Of a stretch of DNA of 64,000 bases, positions 7,953 to 16,927 are shown piece by piece. Source of the DNA: Duganella sp. Root336D2 (GTDB lineage Bacteria; Pseudomonadota; Gammaproteobacteria; Burkholderiales; Burkholderiaceae_D); the NCBI RefSeq assembly GCF_001425005.1, contig NZ_LMDB01000003.1:124264-188263 (forward strand), in the 5' to 3' direction. Positions within the stretch are counted from its first letter, which is position 1, and every line of letters begins with the position of its first letter. Both the position numbers and the translations under genes were made by a program. The notes under the pieces were generated by a model that worked only from the letters and a program-made list of their open reading frames with translations, made no database searches and had not been told where the DNA came from.

Positions 7953-9116
7953 TCACAGCTTTGCCAAGGCGCCCTCGATGTCCGCGATCAGGTCGTCGGG
8001 ATCTTCGAGGCCGATGTTGAAGCGGACCAGGGTGCCCTTCTCTTTCCAGCTCTTGCGCATGGCCTGGATGCGGTAGGGAATGCACAGGCTGTGCGCGCCG
8101 CCCCAGCTATAGCCGATGCCGAACAGTTCGAGCGAGTCCACGAAGCGGTCGGTCTGCGCTTCGGTGAACTTTTCGTCGAACAGGACCGAGAACAGGCCGC
8201 CGGCGCCGGTGAAGTCACGCTTCCAGTTTTCGTGGCCGGGGCAGTCTTCGAATGCCGGGTGCAGCACTTTGCGGATCTCGGGACGGGCCTTCAGCCAGCT
8301 TGCCACTTTGCGCGCGGATGCGTCGTGGGTTTCGAAGCGAATCTTGAGTGTGGGCAGGTTGCGCAGCACGAGGTAGGTATCGTCGGCGCTGACGCCCATG
8401 CCCAGCCGCATGTGGGCCATGCTGAGGCGTTCATGCAGCAGTGGATCGCGGGTGACCAGGGCCCCCATCAGCACGTCGGAGCCGCCGGACTGGTATTTGG
8501 TCAGCGCCTGCATCACGATATCGACGCCAAGGTCGAAGCCGCGCAGCGCCAGGCCGGCGGACCAGGTGTTGTCGAGTGCGACCAGCACGCCCTTTTGCTT
8601 CGCGGCGTCGCAGATCGCGCGCAGGTCCGGCACTTCCATCGAAACCGAGCCGGGAGCCTCAGTCCAGATCAGTTTTGTGCTGGGCTGGATCAGCTCTGTG
8701 ATGCCGGCGCCGATCATCGGGTCGTACAGCCGAGCTGTGATGCCGAAGTCGTTCGACATCCATTTGGCGAGGTCGCGGTTGGGGCTGTAGACGTTGTCGG
8801 GCAAGAGGACGTCGTCGCCGGATTTCAGCAGCCCGAAATTGCACATGGCGATGGCTGCCAGGCCGCTGGGGGCCAGCAGGCAGTGCGTGCCGCCTTCGAT
8901 TTCGGCAAGGCGGGCCTCCAGCGTGAACGTGGTAGGAGTGCCGTGCAGGCCGTAGGTATAGGCGTTCTTTTCTTTCCAGTCGCCAGAGCGCATGGCGGCG
9001 ACGTTCTTGAACAGGACGGTGGACGCGTGGTGGATGGCGCTGGGGAAAGCGGCGAAGCCTTCGGGCGGCACGTAGTCCGTGTGGATGATTTGGGTTTGGA
9101 GGTGCTTTTTGGTCAT
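7953..9116 (-). CDS. metC: Cystathionine beta-lyase-like PLP enzyme
   Basis: This is a Cys/Met-metabolism PLP-dependent enzyme of 387 residues, most like MetC-type cystathionine beta-lyase, which releases homocysteine, pyruvate and ammonia. The PLP-binding lysine is K207 in QALTKYQSGGSDVLMG, preceded by the VALDNTWSAGLAL segment whose Asp contacts the cofactor. The N-terminal YGLHGTPTTFTLEARLAEIEGG is the conserved tetramer/active-site region. I chose the ATG at 9116 (MTKKHLQTQ...); an upstream in-frame TTG adds six residues and is less likely. Cystathionine gamma-lyase or methionine gamma-lyase activity cannot be excluded from sequence alone. Confidence 0.88.
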   Translation of the reverse strand: MTKKHLQTQIIHTDYVPPEGFAAFPSAIHHASTVLFKNVAAMRSGDWKEKNAYTYGLHGTPTTFTLEARLAEIEGGTHCLLAPSGLAAIAMCNFGLLKSGDDVLLPDNVYSPNRDLAKWMSNDFGITARLYDPMIGAGITELIQPSTKLIWTEAPGSVSMEVPDLRAICDAAKQKGVLVALDNTWSAGLALRGFDLGVDIVMQALTKYQSGGSDVLMGALVTRDPLLHERLSMAHMRLGMGVSADDTYLVLRNLPTLKIRFETHDASARKVASWLKARPEIRKVLHPAFEDCPGHENWKRDFTGAGGLFSVLFDEKFTEAQTDRFVDSLELFGIGYSWGGAHSLCIPYRIQAMRKSWKEKGTLVRFNIGLEDPDDLIADIEGALAKL

Positions 9117-9166
9117 GGGACCTATTCTAACCAAAACCGAATCGAATTCCGCGGCCGCTGAACAGA

Positions 9167-9195
9167 CAGGGTCTGACCCTATGGGTCAGACCCTG
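9167..9195. terminator. 13-bp perfect hairpin between rimO and metC
   Basis: Arms 9167-9179 and 9183-9195 are perfect reverse complements (CAGGGTCTGACCC and its complement) around a 3-base loop TAT. It lies 12 bases beyond the rimO stop and upstream of metC, both on the minus strand. It lacks a clear T-run, so it is a hairpin that may end or process the rimO transcript. The sequence has the look of a dispersed palindrome. Confidence 0.6.
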
Positions 9196-9206
9196 GTTTA
9201 CCGGTT

Positions 9207-10598
9207 TTACTGCGCCTCGCCCCACAGGTCGTGCGCATCGGCAGTGGTGATCTCAACATCAAAGAACTGCCCAACCGCCAGCTTCTTCTTCGGATCGAAC
9301 GGACGCTTGACGTGCACCACGCCATCAATTTCCGGCGCATCCGCAGCCGAGCGGCCAATCGCGCCGCTAGGCGTCAGTTCATCGATCAGCACTTTCACCG
9401 TCGTGCCAACCTTGGCCTTCAAGCGATTGCGCGAAATCTCTTCCTGCAGCAGCATCACACGGCCACGGCGCTCTTCGCGCACTTCTTCCGGCACCGGGTT
9501 GGCCAGTTCGTTGGCGGTGGCACCTTCCACTGGCGAGTATGCGAAGCAACCCAGGCGGTCAATCTGCGCTTCCTTCAGGAAGTCCAGGAGGTACTCGAAT
9601 TCGGCCTCAGTCTCGCCTGGGAAGCCAGCGATAAAGGTTGAACGGATCGTCAGGCCCGGATTCATTTCGCGCCATTTCAGGATGCGCTCGAGGTTCTTCT
9701 CGCCGGAGGCCGGGCGCTTCATGCGCTTCAGCACATCCGGATGCGCGTGCTGCATCGGAATGTCCAGGTAAGGCAGAATATGGCCGTCGCCCATCATCGG
9801 GATGATCTCATCCACGTGCGGGTAAGGATAGACATAGTGCATACGCACCCACGCGCCATACTGCTTGGCCAACTCGGCCAGGGACTGGGTCAGCTGGGTC
9901 AGGTGGGTCTTCACCGGACGTCCATTCCAGAAGCCGGAACGGAACTTCACGTCCACGCCGTAAGCGGAAGTATCCTGCGAAATCACCAGCAGTTCCTTCA
10001 CGCCGGCCTTGAACAGGTTCTCCGCTTCCAGCATCAATTCAGCGATCGGGCGCGATACCAGGTCGCCGCGCATCGAAGGGATGATGCAGAACGAGCAGCG
10101 GTGGTTACAACCTTCGGAAATCTTCAGGTAAGCATAATGCTTCGGGGTCAGCTTGATGCCCTGTGGCGGCAGCAGGTCGATAAACGGCTCGTGCGGCTTC
10201 GGCAGGTGGGTGTGCACCTGGGCCATCACCTCGCCCACAGCGTGCGGACCGGTTACGGCCAGCACCTTCGGGTGGACCTTCTGGATGATGTCGTCACCGT
10301 CTTTATCTTTTTTGGCGCCCAGGCAGCCGGTCACGATGACCTTGCCATTTTCGGCCAGCGCTTCGCCGATGGCGTCCAGCGATTCCTGCACCGCAGCATC
10401 GATGAAGCCGCAGGTGTTCACGATCACGAGGTCGGCGCCGTCGTAGGACTTGGCGGTTTCGTAGCCTTCAGCGCGAAGCTGGGTCAGGATCTGTTCGGAG
10501 TCGACCAGCGCTTTCGGGCAGCCGAGGGAGACAAAACCTACTTTTGGGGCTGGAGTGCCGTCGGCGGGAGTGAGGCGAATGATTTGCTTGGATTGCAT
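9207..10598 (-). CDS. rimO: Ribosomal protein S12 methylthiotransferase RimO
   Basis: RimO adds a methylthio group to the conserved aspartate of ribosomal protein S12 using radical SAM chemistry. The 463 residues contain the N-terminal UPF0004 domain with cluster cysteines C27, C63 and C92, the radical-SAM CxxxCxxC at 164-171 (CNHRCSFC) and a C-terminal TRAM RNA-binding domain. The N-terminal [16 protein letters not shown] is diagnostic for RimO rather than MiaB. The start ATG at 10598 follows the phaR gene by about 105 bases holding a large inverted repeat, so rimO probably has its own promoter or survives read-through. Confidence 0.96.
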   Translation of the reverse strand: MQSKQIIRLTPADGTPAPKVGFVSLGCPKALVDSEQILTQLRAEGYETAKSYDGADLVIVNTCGFIDAAVQESLDAIGEALAENGKVIVTGCLGAKKDKDGDDIIQKVHPKVLAVTGPHAVGEVMAQVHTHLPKPHEPFIDLLPPQGIKLTPKHYAYLKISEGCNHRCSFCIIPSMRGDLVSRPIAELMLEAENLFKAGVKELLVISQDTSAYGVDVKFRSGFWNGRPVKTHLTQLTQSLAELAKQYGAWVRMHYVYPYPHVDEIIPMMGDGHILPYLDIPMQHAHPDVLKRMKRPASGEKNLERILKWREMNPGLTIRSTFIAGFPGETEAEFEYLLDFLKEAQIDRLGCFAYSPVEGATANELANPVPEEVREERRGRVMLLQEEISRNRLKAKVGTTVKVLIDELTPSGAIGRSAADAPEIDGVVHVKRPFDPKKKLAVGQFFDVEITTADAHDLWGEAQ

Positions 10599-10636
10599 GG
10601 CAGAGAGCTGATGATTCAGGGCAATCCACCATTATA

Positions 10637-10703
10637 TCAAAAAATAGGGGCATATCCCATTTTCCGCACAGCGGAAAAATCGGGAATGCCCCTATTTTTT
10701 TGA
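10637..10703. terminator. Long imperfect inverted repeat with A/T-run ends
   Basis: The element reads TCAAAAAATAGGGGCAT on the left and ATGCCCCTATTTTTTTGA on the right. An inner stem (TTTTCCGC/GCGGAAAA) closes on the 3-base loop ACA. Overall it is a near-perfect palindrome of about 67 bases. It starts one base after the phaR stop. On the minus strand the stem is followed by a T-run, so it fits a rho-independent terminator for phaR. The A/T-run on both ends would let it work in both directions. Its two-step structure resembles a dispersed intergenic palindrome. Confidence 0.75.
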
Positions 10704-10704
10704 C

Positions 10705-11259
10705 TTACTTTTTATCGGCCGGAGGCGGCGCGAACGGGAAGGTGCCGAAGATATTCTTGCTCTGGTTCTGCATTTGCTCCTGCATTTGCACAAACAGGCT
10801 CTTCGACTGGTCGATGTAGTTATTCATCATGCCCTGCATGATAGGCGCTTGCACGTTCATAAACTGGGTCCACATTTCGGGGCTAAAGGAATTGCCATCG
10901 AACGTCGCGGCGCCCTGCGTGAATTTGCGCTGGATATCAGTAAATGCCTGGATATTCTTTTCCAGGTAAGAGCCCATCATGCCCTGCATTGCATGACCGT
11001 AGAAGCGGATGATTTGTGCCAGTACGTCGGTCGAGAACATCGGAACGCCACTCGCTTCCTCTTCCAGGATGATCTGGAGCAGGATGCTGCGAGTCAGGTC
11101 TTCATTTGACTTGGCGTCAACGACGGTGAATTCCTCGGCATCGAGCACGAGTTGCTTCACATCCGTCAGGGTAATGTAGGAACTGGTCTGGGTATCGTAA
11201 AGACGGCGATTTGGGTATTTCTTAATCAAACGTTCAGTACTTTTCTTTGCACTACTCAT
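10705..11259 (-). CDS. phaR: Polyhydroxyalkanoate synthesis repressor PhaR
   Basis: PhaR is a DNA- and granule-binding repressor that controls phasin and its own expression in response to PHA. The 184 residues begin with the highly conserved N-terminal DNA-binding domain (LIKKYPNRRLYDTQTSSYITLTDV, residues 11-34), followed by the PHB-accumulation repeat region (residues 70-115) and a Gln/Met-rich tail. It lies downstream of phaC on the same strand, the usual Burkholderiales arrangement, but phaA and phaB are not between them. The spacer to phaC carries its own -10-like sequence and a TTGCAATGCAA stretch that could be an autoregulatory site. Confidence 0.96.
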   Translation of the reverse strand: MSSAKKSTERLIKKYPNRRLYDTQTSSYITLTDVKQLVLDAEEFTVVDAKSNEDLTRSILLQIILEEEASGVPMFSTDVLAQIIRFYGHAMQGMMGSYLEKNIQAFTDIQRKFTQGAATFDGNSFSPEMWTQFMNVQAPIMQGMMNNYIDQSKSLFVQMQEQMQNQSKNIFGTFPFAPPPADKK

Positions 11260-11291
11260 CGCTGTGTCCCGTTGATAATATTTTCAAGCCC

Positions 11292-11297
11292 ATTATA
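11292..11297 (-). promoter_or_regulatory. Candidate phaR promoter -10 element
   Basis: On the minus strand this hexamer is a perfect TATAAT, 32 bases before the phaR ATG. No good -35 box is found at the usual spacing. About 33-45 bases further upstream lies TTGCAATGCAATATTG, a TGC-repeat resembling published PhaR-binding sites. The autoregulation idea is inference. Confidence 0.4.
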
Positions 11298-11356
11298 GGG
11301 CGAAAAAAAAGCTTTTGGCACGACAATATTGCATTGCAACTTAACGTTGCCGAGGT

Positions 11357-13090
11357 TCAATCTGCCTTTGCCTTTACATAACGCCCAGGTGCTGGCTCGA
11401 TCGGTTCATAACTGGCGCTGCCCAGTTTGCTGCGCGCCTTCACGTCCTTGCCGCCATTCGCCGCCAGGAACTCCGCCCATTCACCCCACCAGCTTCCCGG
11501 ATGTTCGGCCGCACCATTGAACCACTCATCGTGCGAGGCCGGGCGGGCATCATTGGTCCAGTAACTGCGCTTTTTCTTCGCGGCCGGATTAATCACGCCG
11601 GCAATGTGGCCGGAGGCGCCCAGGATGAACTTGTTCAGTTCCGGATTCTTGTTGTTCAGCAGCTTGGTCGACTGGTAGGCCGAATTCCACGGCACGATAT
11701 GGTCTTCACGCGAAGCATAGATAAAGGCCGGCGCCTGGATCTTCGACAGGTCGACTTTTTCGCCGGCCACGGTCAGCTTGCCCGGTACTTTCAGGCTGTT
11801 TTCCAGATAGGTGTTGCGCAAGTACCAGCAGAACATCGGGCCTGGCAGGTTGGTCGAGTCGGAATTCCAGTACAGCAGGTCGAACGGCGGCGGCTCGTTG
11901 CCCTTCAGGTAGTTCGACTGCACATAGTTCCACACCAGGTCGTTCGGGCGCAGGCTGGAGAATGTGCTTGCCAGGTCGCGTCCCGGCATCAGTCCGCCGG
12001 ATTTCAGGGTCTGCTCACGCAACTGCACCTGTGGCTCGTCCACGAACACGTTCAGCACGCCGGTATCGCTGAAGTCCAGGAAAGTGGTCAGCAGCGTGAT
12101 GCCGGCCGCCGGCTGTTCGCCGCGCGCCGCCAGCACCGCCAGCGCTGTTGACACCAAGGTACCCCCGACGCAGAAACCCAGCACGTTCAGCTTGTCCTGC
12201 CTGGTAATTTCACGGGCGATGCTGATGGCGTTGATCACGCCCTTCTCGATGTAATCGTCCCAGGTGGTGCCGGCCAGCGACTGGTCAGGATTGCGCCAGG
12301 AGACCAGGAACACGGTGTTGCCCTGCTCCACCGCGTAGCGCACCAGCGAGTTCTCGGGCTGCAGGTCGAGAATGTAGTACTTGTTGATGCAAGGCGGCAC
12401 CATCAGCAGCGGGCGCTCGTGCACGGTCTTGGTCAGCGGGGTGTACTGGATCAGCTGGAACAGCTCGTTCTCGTACACCACCTGGCCCTCGGTAGTGGCC
12501 AGGTTGCGGCCCACTTCGAACGCCTTTTCGTCGGACAGGGAAATATGGCCCTTCTGGATATCGCCCAGCAGGTTGGCCAGGCCCTTGGTCAGGCTTTCAC
12601 CCTTGGTTTCGATCAGTTTCTGGTGCGCTTCCGGGTTCGTAGCCAGGAAGTTGGCGGGCGACATCGCGTCGACCAGTTGCTGCACGGCGAAGCGGATCTT
12701 CTGTTTCTGGTGGGGGCTCGCGTCAACGGCTTCCGCCATTTGCATGAGGAATTTGCTGTTTAACAGGTATGATGCCGCATTGAACGCGGACACCGGGTTG
12801 CCCTGCCAGGCTTCGGACGAAAAGCGCCGATCCTTCAAGGAAGGCGCTTTACCGGTGGTCAGGAACTCCTGCCACAGCGCACCGAACTCGCCCATGTATT
12901 GGTTTTGCAGCTGCTCCATCGCTTCAGGGCGCACGGTGGCGCCGGCATCGCGCAGCAGCGCGGCGCCAGGGACAGCATCCATCTCCGGCATCATCTTGAA
13001 CCAGGATTGCCATTGGTTTGGATCGCTGATTTGCGCCATCCATGCGTTTGCGAAGGCTTGCGGGTCGGGCATGTTCATTTTTGAGTCCAT
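11357..13090 (-). CDS. phaC: Class I polyhydroxyalkanoate synthase PhaC
   Basis: PhaC polymerises 3-hydroxyacyl-CoA into PHA at the granule surface. The 577 residues match class I enzymes. Visible are the lipase-like box GFCVGG (305-310) with nucleophile Cys307, the catalytic Asp463 in SREDHIVPW and His495 in GASGHIAG, plus the usual N-terminal alpha-helical region of about 200 residues. It is followed by phaR after 97 bases. The phaC start lies only 22 bases from the divergent small gene at 13113, so its promoter must overlap that gene. No thiolase or reductase genes are next to it. Confidence 0.97.
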   Translation of the reverse strand: MDSKMNMPDPQAFANAWMAQISDPNQWQSWFKMMPEMDAVPGAALLRDAGATVRPEAMEQLQNQYMGEFGALWQEFLTTGKAPSLKDRRFSSEAWQGNPVSAFNAASYLLNSKFLMQMAEAVDASPHQKQKIRFAVQQLVDAMSPANFLATNPEAHQKLIETKGESLTKGLANLLGDIQKGHISLSDEKAFEVGRNLATTEGQVVYENELFQLIQYTPLTKTVHERPLLMVPPCINKYYILDLQPENSLVRYAVEQGNTVFLVSWRNPDQSLAGTTWDDYIEKGVINAISIAREITRQDKLNVLGFCVGGTLVSTALAVLAARGEQPAAGITLLTTFLDFSDTGVLNVFVDEPQVQLREQTLKSGGLMPGRDLASTFSSLRPNDLVWNYVQSNYLKGNEPPPFDLLYWNSDSTNLPGPMFCWYLRNTYLENSLKVPGKLTVAGEKVDLSKIQAPAFIYASREDHIVPWNSAYQSTKLLNNKNPELNKFILGASGHIAGVINPAAKKKRSYWTNDARPASHDEWFNGAAEHPGSWWGEWAEFLAANGGKDVKARSKLGSASYEPIEPAPGRYVKAKAD

Positions 13091-13112
13091 TCAGAATTTA
13101 AAAAGACTACTT

Positions 13113-13313
13113 ATGTTGATTGTTGCTGTTGCCTGGCTCTACGTCACCATCCTGATGGCGTTCACGGAACCAACCGTGGTCGCCGGGATCATGACTTTCC
13201 TGCTGTACGGCGTGTTGCCATTAGGAATACTATTTTATCTAACTGGCGGCAAACGCCGCAAACGCAAACGGGCAGCCGAAGCCGCCCGTCGTGATGATCC
13301 GCCTACTCCTTGA
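13113..13313 (+). CDS. Small membrane protein, function unknown
   Basis: A 66-residue protein starts at the ATG at 13113. It has two hydrophobic helices (MLIVAVAWLYVTILMAF, about 1-17, and VVAGIMTFLLYGVLPLGILFYL, about 22-43) and then a very basic tail (GGKRRKRKRAAEAARR). It is divergent from phaC, with only 22 bases between the starts, and its last 11 bases overlap the convergent pgeF gene. I do not recognise a function; the positive tail should be cytoplasmic. The tight packing and clean hydrophobic pattern support a real gene. Confidence 0.7.
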   Translation: MLIVAVAWLYVTILMAFTEPTVVAGIMTFLLYGVLPLGILFYLTGGKRRKRKRAAEAARRDDPPTP

Positions 13314-14124
13314 TCCAGATCAAAGTCGCCTGTCTTCCGGTGACCTTGTCCCTGCGGTAGGAATAGAAGCGGCTGGCGTCGGTAACCGTGCATAAACCGC
13401 CGCCAGACACCGCCGTCACCCCCACCCTGCGCAGCGCAAGCCGCGCCAGCGCATAAATGTCCGCCAGGTACTTGCCCGGGATTCCCGGTCTTGCGACGAA
13501 GGCGGCGCGTACTGCCGCTTCCTCCACAGCCGCGCCATCGGCGCTGGCCAGGAAGGCCGACAGGACGTCTTCACCGACCTCGAATTCCTGCGGGCCGATC
13601 GCCGGGCCAAGCCAGGCGATGATCTCGCCCTCGCCTGCCTCGGCACGCATGGCTTCCACCGTCGCCTCCAGGATGCCGCCGGCAAGGCTGCGCCAGCCAG
13701 CGTGGGCTGCGCCGACCACGCTGCCGGCGCGGTTCGCCAGCAGGACCGGCAGGCAATCCGCCGTCTGGATGGCACACACGGCTCCCGGCATGGCAGCAAA
13801 GCTGGCATCCGCCTCCGGCACTTCGCCCCGCCCATGACGGTCGGCGCGGACCACGGCAGTACCGTGGACCTGCGACAGCCAGGCCGGCTCGCTCGGCAAG
13901 CGTCCGCGCAGGATGGCCCGGTTAAATGCCACATTCGATGGATCGTCGCCGACGTGGACGCCGAGGTTCAAGCCGCCGCCCGTGGTGGGGATGGCCTGCG
14001 GCCCCGGTCCGTACGGCTCCGGGCTCACGCCACCGCGCCGCGTGGTACAGACAAAACCGATATTGGCGGGGGCGTCGGGCCAGTCAGGCACCAGCCATTG
14101 GGCCCCTTGGAAAGATTGCTGCAT
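13303..14124 (-). CDS. pgeF: Laccase-domain protein PgeF (YfiH/YlmD family)
   Basis: This copper-oxidase-4 family protein was once called polyphenol oxidase. Members act as purine nucleoside phosphorylase/adenosine deaminase or as peptidoglycan-editing enzymes. The three metal ligands of the family are present: H87 in SQVHGT, C124 in QTADCLPVLL and H141 in AAHAGWRSLAGG. Length (273) is normal. Its start directly follows the rluD stop with no gap, the conserved rluD-pgeF operon arrangement opposite bamD. Its 3' end overlaps the small convergent gene by 11 bases. Confidence 0.93.
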   Translation of the reverse strand: MQQSFQGAQWLVPDWPDAPANIGFVCTTRRGGVSPEPYGPGPQAIPTTGGGLNLGVHVGDDPSNVAFNRAILRGRLPSEPAWLSQVHGTAVVRADRHGRGEVPEADASFAAMPGAVCAIQTADCLPVLLANRAGSVVGAAHAGWRSLAGGILEATVEAMRAEAGEGEIIAWLGPAIGPQEFEVGEDVLSAFLASADGAAVEEAAVRAAFVARPGIPGKYLADIYALARLALRRVGVTAVSGGGLCTVTDASRFYSYRRDKVTGRQATLIWIKE

Positions 14125-15225
14125 TTATTCGTCGTCGAATTCGTCGTCGTAGATGTCGTAGTCTTCGTATTCGCCGTGCTCGGAGGCGGCAGCCGACAGG
14201 ACCGATTCATCCGGCTCCTCGATGGCCGCGCGCTCCATCAGCTCCTTGAAGTCATCCGCCAGCGGCACCAGCCACTCCACCGGCTCGCCGGTCACCGGAT
14301 GCACCAGGCCGAGGCGGCGCGCCTGCAGCGCCTGGCGCGGGAACACGCCGGCCATGTGCTGCTTGCCGTAGACCTGGTCGCCGATCAGCGAGAAACCCAG
14401 GTGCGCCATGTGGACGCGGATCTGGTGGGTGCGGCCCGTCTCCAGGCGGCACTGCACCAGCGATACCGGACGGCCGTCCAGCACGCCTTCAGCCAGGCGC
14501 TGGTAATGCGTAATCGCAGGCTTGGAGCCCATACTGGTCGATACCGCCATCTTGACGCGATCCTTCTGGTCGCGGCCCATGGACGCATCGATGGTGCCGC
14601 TCATGCGCGGCGTGCCCCATACGATGCACCAGTACACGCGTTTCACGGTACGCGCCTGCAGCTGGCGCACCAGGTCGGTCTGGGTCGGCAAGTCCTTGCC
14701 CACCACCATCAAGCCGCTGGTATCTTTGTCCAGGCGGTGCACGATGCCGGCGCGCGGCACGCCACCCAGCTGCGGCCAGCGATGCAGCAAGCCGTTCAGC
14801 ATGGTGCCGGACCAGTTGCCGGCGCCCGGGTGAACCACCAGGCCTGCCGGTTTATTGATCACCAGCAGGTTGTCGTCCTCGAAAACCACGTCCAGCGGCA
14901 CGTCTTCAGGCGCGAATGCCACGTCTTCCGGTGCCGGCTGCGGAATGACCAGGATTTTTTCGTCGCCATAGACGGTGGCGCGGACTTTGGCCGGCTTGCC
15001 ATCGACAGTAACATGGCCTTCTTCAATCCAGGATTGCAGGCGGCCGCGCGAAAACTGCGGCACCAGGCGGGCCACAACCTTGTCCAGGCGCTCGCCGCAG
15101 TCGGACTTGCTCAGTTCGAGCTCGATCGGCGCGAGGGGATCGGCCGTTAAATCACCTTCAAAATCGGCGTCAAAATCATTATCAGGCACTTGTTCTGCCG
15201 AATTCATCTCAGGTTTCAATATCAC
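14125..15225 (-). CDS. rluD: 23S rRNA pseudouridine synthase RluD
   Basis: RluD converts uridines 1911/1915/1917 of 23S rRNA helix 69 to pseudouridine. Seen are an S4-like RNA-binding domain (about 43-100) and the catalytic signature GIVHRLDKDTSGLMVV with Asp166 as the likely catalytic residue. The C terminus is an unusual acidic tail (YEDYDIYDDEFDDE), and the N terminus is also acidic. The ATG at 15225 or the in-frame ATG at 15207 could be the start. It is divergent from bamD and leads into pgeF. Confidence 0.95.
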   Translation of the reverse strand: MILKPEMNSAEQVPDNDFDADFEGDLTADPLAPIELELSKSDCGERLDKVVARLVPQFSRGRLQSWIEEGHVTVDGKPAKVRATVYGDEKILVIPQPAPEDVAFAPEDVPLDVVFEDDNLLVINKPAGLVVHPGAGNWSGTMLNGLLHRWPQLGGVPRAGIVHRLDKDTSGLMVVGKDLPTQTDLVRQLQARTVKRVYWCIVWGTPRMSGTIDASMGRDQKDRVKMAVSTSMGSKPAITHYQRLAEGVLDGRPVSLVQCRLETGRTHQIRVHMAHLGFSLIGDQVYGKQHMAGVFPRQALQARRLGLVHPVTGEPVEWLVPLADDFKELMERAAIEEPDESVLSAAASEHGEYEDYDIYDDEFDDE

Positions 15226-15240
15226 AGCATTCCCATCGGC

Positions 15241-15246
15241 TATAAT
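15241..15246 (+). promoter_or_regulatory. Candidate bamD promoter -10 element
   Basis: A perfect TATAAT lies 44 bases before the bamD ATG at 15291, in the divergent rluD-bamD spacer. The -35 region at 17-base spacing is weak (AATATC). This is assigned on the -10 match and position only. Confidence 0.4.
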
Positions 15247-15290
15247 CAGCCAAGTTTAGTATTTTGGTTAACGATTCCTTGCACATCAAC

Positions 15291-16088
15291 ATGCAAAAAA
15301 AATTATCAGTAGTTGCAGCAACAGTCGTACTGTTTAGTTTGTCAGCTTGTGGCCTGTTACCAGAACGTGCAGACGAGACTCGAGGCTGGTCCGCAACGAA
15401 ATTATACTCGGAGGCCAAGGAAGAACAGGCCAGCGGCAACTATGAACGTTCCGTTCAGCTGTTCGAACGCCTCGAATCCAGCTATCCGTTCGGCACTTAT
15501 GCGCAACAGGCGCAGATGGAAATCGCCTATTCCCACTACAAGTCGCAAGACCAGGCACAGGCGCTGGCCGCAGTGGAGCGCTTTATCAAGCTGCACCCGA
15601 ACCACCCGAACGTTGACTACATGTACTACCTGCGTGGCCTGGTGAACTTCAACGATTCGATCGGTTTGCTGAACTTCCTGTACGAACAGGATCCGGCAGA
15701 ACGCGACCCGAAAGCAACCCGCGAAGCGTTCGCCGCCTTCAAGGCACTGGTCGAAAAGTTTCCTGAAAGCAAATACGCGCCGGATTCGATTGATCGCATG
15801 AAGTACCTGATCAATGCGATGGCGAAGTATGAAGTGTACGTGGCGCGTTACTACTACCGCCGCGGCGCCTACCTGGCAGCAATCAACCGCGCCCAGGGCG
15901 TACTGACCGATTACGCGGATTCGCCGTCGATCGAAGAAGCACTGGCCATCATGTATCGCGGCTACGACAAGATGGGCAACTTCACCCTGCGCGATGATAC
16001 CAAGCGCGTCTTCGACAAGAATTTCCCTGACAGCAAGATGCTGGCGGAGGACGGTTTCAAGAAGAAGGCCTGGTACAACATCTGGTAA
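15291..16088 (+). CDS. bamD: Outer membrane assembly lipoprotein BamD
   Basis: BamD is the essential lipoprotein of the BAM complex that inserts beta-barrel proteins into the outer membrane. Starting at the ATG at 15291, the product is 265 residues with a clear lipoprotein signal (VLFSLSAC, lipidated Cys20). This start is preferred over an upstream TTG at 15264 because it gives a normal signal peptide. The mature part is a TPR-like repeat array with KLYSEAKEEQASGNYERSVQLFERLESSYPFG as the first repeat, closely matching family members. It is divergent from rluD. Confidence 0.95.
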   Translation: MQKKLSVVAATVVLFSLSACGLLPERADETRGWSATKLYSEAKEEQASGNYERSVQLFERLESSYPFGTYAQQAQMEIAYSHYKSQDQAQALAAVERFIKLHPNHPNVDYMYYLRGLVNFNDSIGLLNFLYEQDPAERDPKATREAFAAFKALVEKFPESKYAPDSIDRMKYLINAMAKYEVYVARYYYRRGAYLAAINRAQGVLTDYADSPSIEEALAIMYRGYDKMGNFTLRDDTKRVFDKNFPDSKMLAEDGFKKKAWYNIW

Positions 16089-16098
16089 GACCGGCAAT

Positions 16099-16129
16099 CC
16101 GGTGCCTGGCCCACAGGGCCCGGCACCGG
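16099..16129. terminator. Bidirectional terminator between bamD and yaaA
   Basis: A 14-bp stem with one mismatch (arms 16099-16112 and 16116-16129, loop ACA) fills the gap between the convergent bamD and yaaA stops. It is very GC-rich and placed to end both transcripts, though no strong T-run follows on either side. Confidence 0.7.
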
Positions 16130-16136
16130 GCTGTCG

Positions 16137-16895
16137 TCAGGCCGCGATCTTGCGGCGGAATACCCAGGTAGTATCGTTCGAGGCGTCAGCTTCGAATTTG
16201 TAGCCATCCACATCGAACTTCTTCAGCTTGGCCGGGTCGGTGATGTTGTTTACCGCCGCATACCGCGCCAGCATGCCGCGCGCGCGTTTGGCGAAGAAGG
16301 AAATAATCTTGTACTTGCCGCCCTTCCAGTCCTCGAACACTGGCGTGATGACCGGCATTGCCAGCTTCTTCGGTTTGACCGACTTGAAATACTCGTCCGA
16401 AGCCAGGTTTACCAGCACCGGCGAACCCTCTTTGTTCAGCGCCTCGGTAATCATGTCGCCCCAGAATTCGTAAAGATTCTTGCCGCGCGGGTTTTGCAGG
16501 CGGGTGCCCATTTCCAGCCGGTGCGCGTGGATCAGGTCCAGCGGCTTCAGCATGCCGTACAGGCCGGACAGGATACGGATGCGCGACTGGGTGTAATCAA
16601 GCTGCCTGGCCGACATCGCGCGCGCATTGAGACCATCGTAGACGTCGCCGTTGAAGGTCATGACCGCCTGGCGTGCCTCGCTGGTATCCTTGGTCCAGCT
16701 TGCGTAGCGCGCCACGTTCAGCGCCGATAAGGCATCGGAGAGGTCCATCAGCTCACCCAGCTGGTTGGGCGAAAAATCGCGCAGGCGTTCGATCAGCTGC
16801 TCCGAATGATCGAGGAACGCAGGCTGCGTTGCGAGTTTGGTGGTTGGCGGGGTTTCCAGGTCAAGACTTTTTGCAGGCGACAGCACAATCAGCAT
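16137..16895 (-). CDS. yaaA: YaaA family peroxide-stress protein
   Basis: YaaA (UPF0246) limits intracellular free iron and protects DNA during hydrogen peroxide stress. The product is 252 residues from the ATG at 16895, giving the typical N terminus [18 protein letters not shown] longer frame that opens 60 bases upstream would add an untypical extension. Family landmarks include the [11 protein letters not shown] segment and a central [24 protein letters not shown] block, which is diagnostic. It diverges from the PIN-domain gene at 16928 with 32 bases between starts. Confidence 0.93.
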   Translation of the reverse strand: MLIVLSPAKSLDLETPPTTKLATQPAFLDHSEQLIERLRDFSPNQLGELMDLSDALSALNVARYASWTKDTSEARQAVMTFNGDVYDGLNARAMSARQLDYTQSRIRILSGLYGMLKPLDLIHAHRLEMGTRLQNPRGKNLYEFWGDMITEALNKEGSPVLVNLASDEYFKSVKPKKLAMPVITPVFEDWKGGKYKIISFFAKRARGMLARYAAVNNITDPAKLKKFDVDGYKFEADASNDTTWVFRRKIAA

Positions 16896-16927
16896 AAGAT
16901 TCAAAATCCAAAACGAAAAACCCCGAC

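Noticed and set aside
15264-15290. TTG start for bamD giving nine extra residues
   Set aside because: It pushes the lipoprotein signal away from the N terminus; the ATG at 15291 gives a normal signal.
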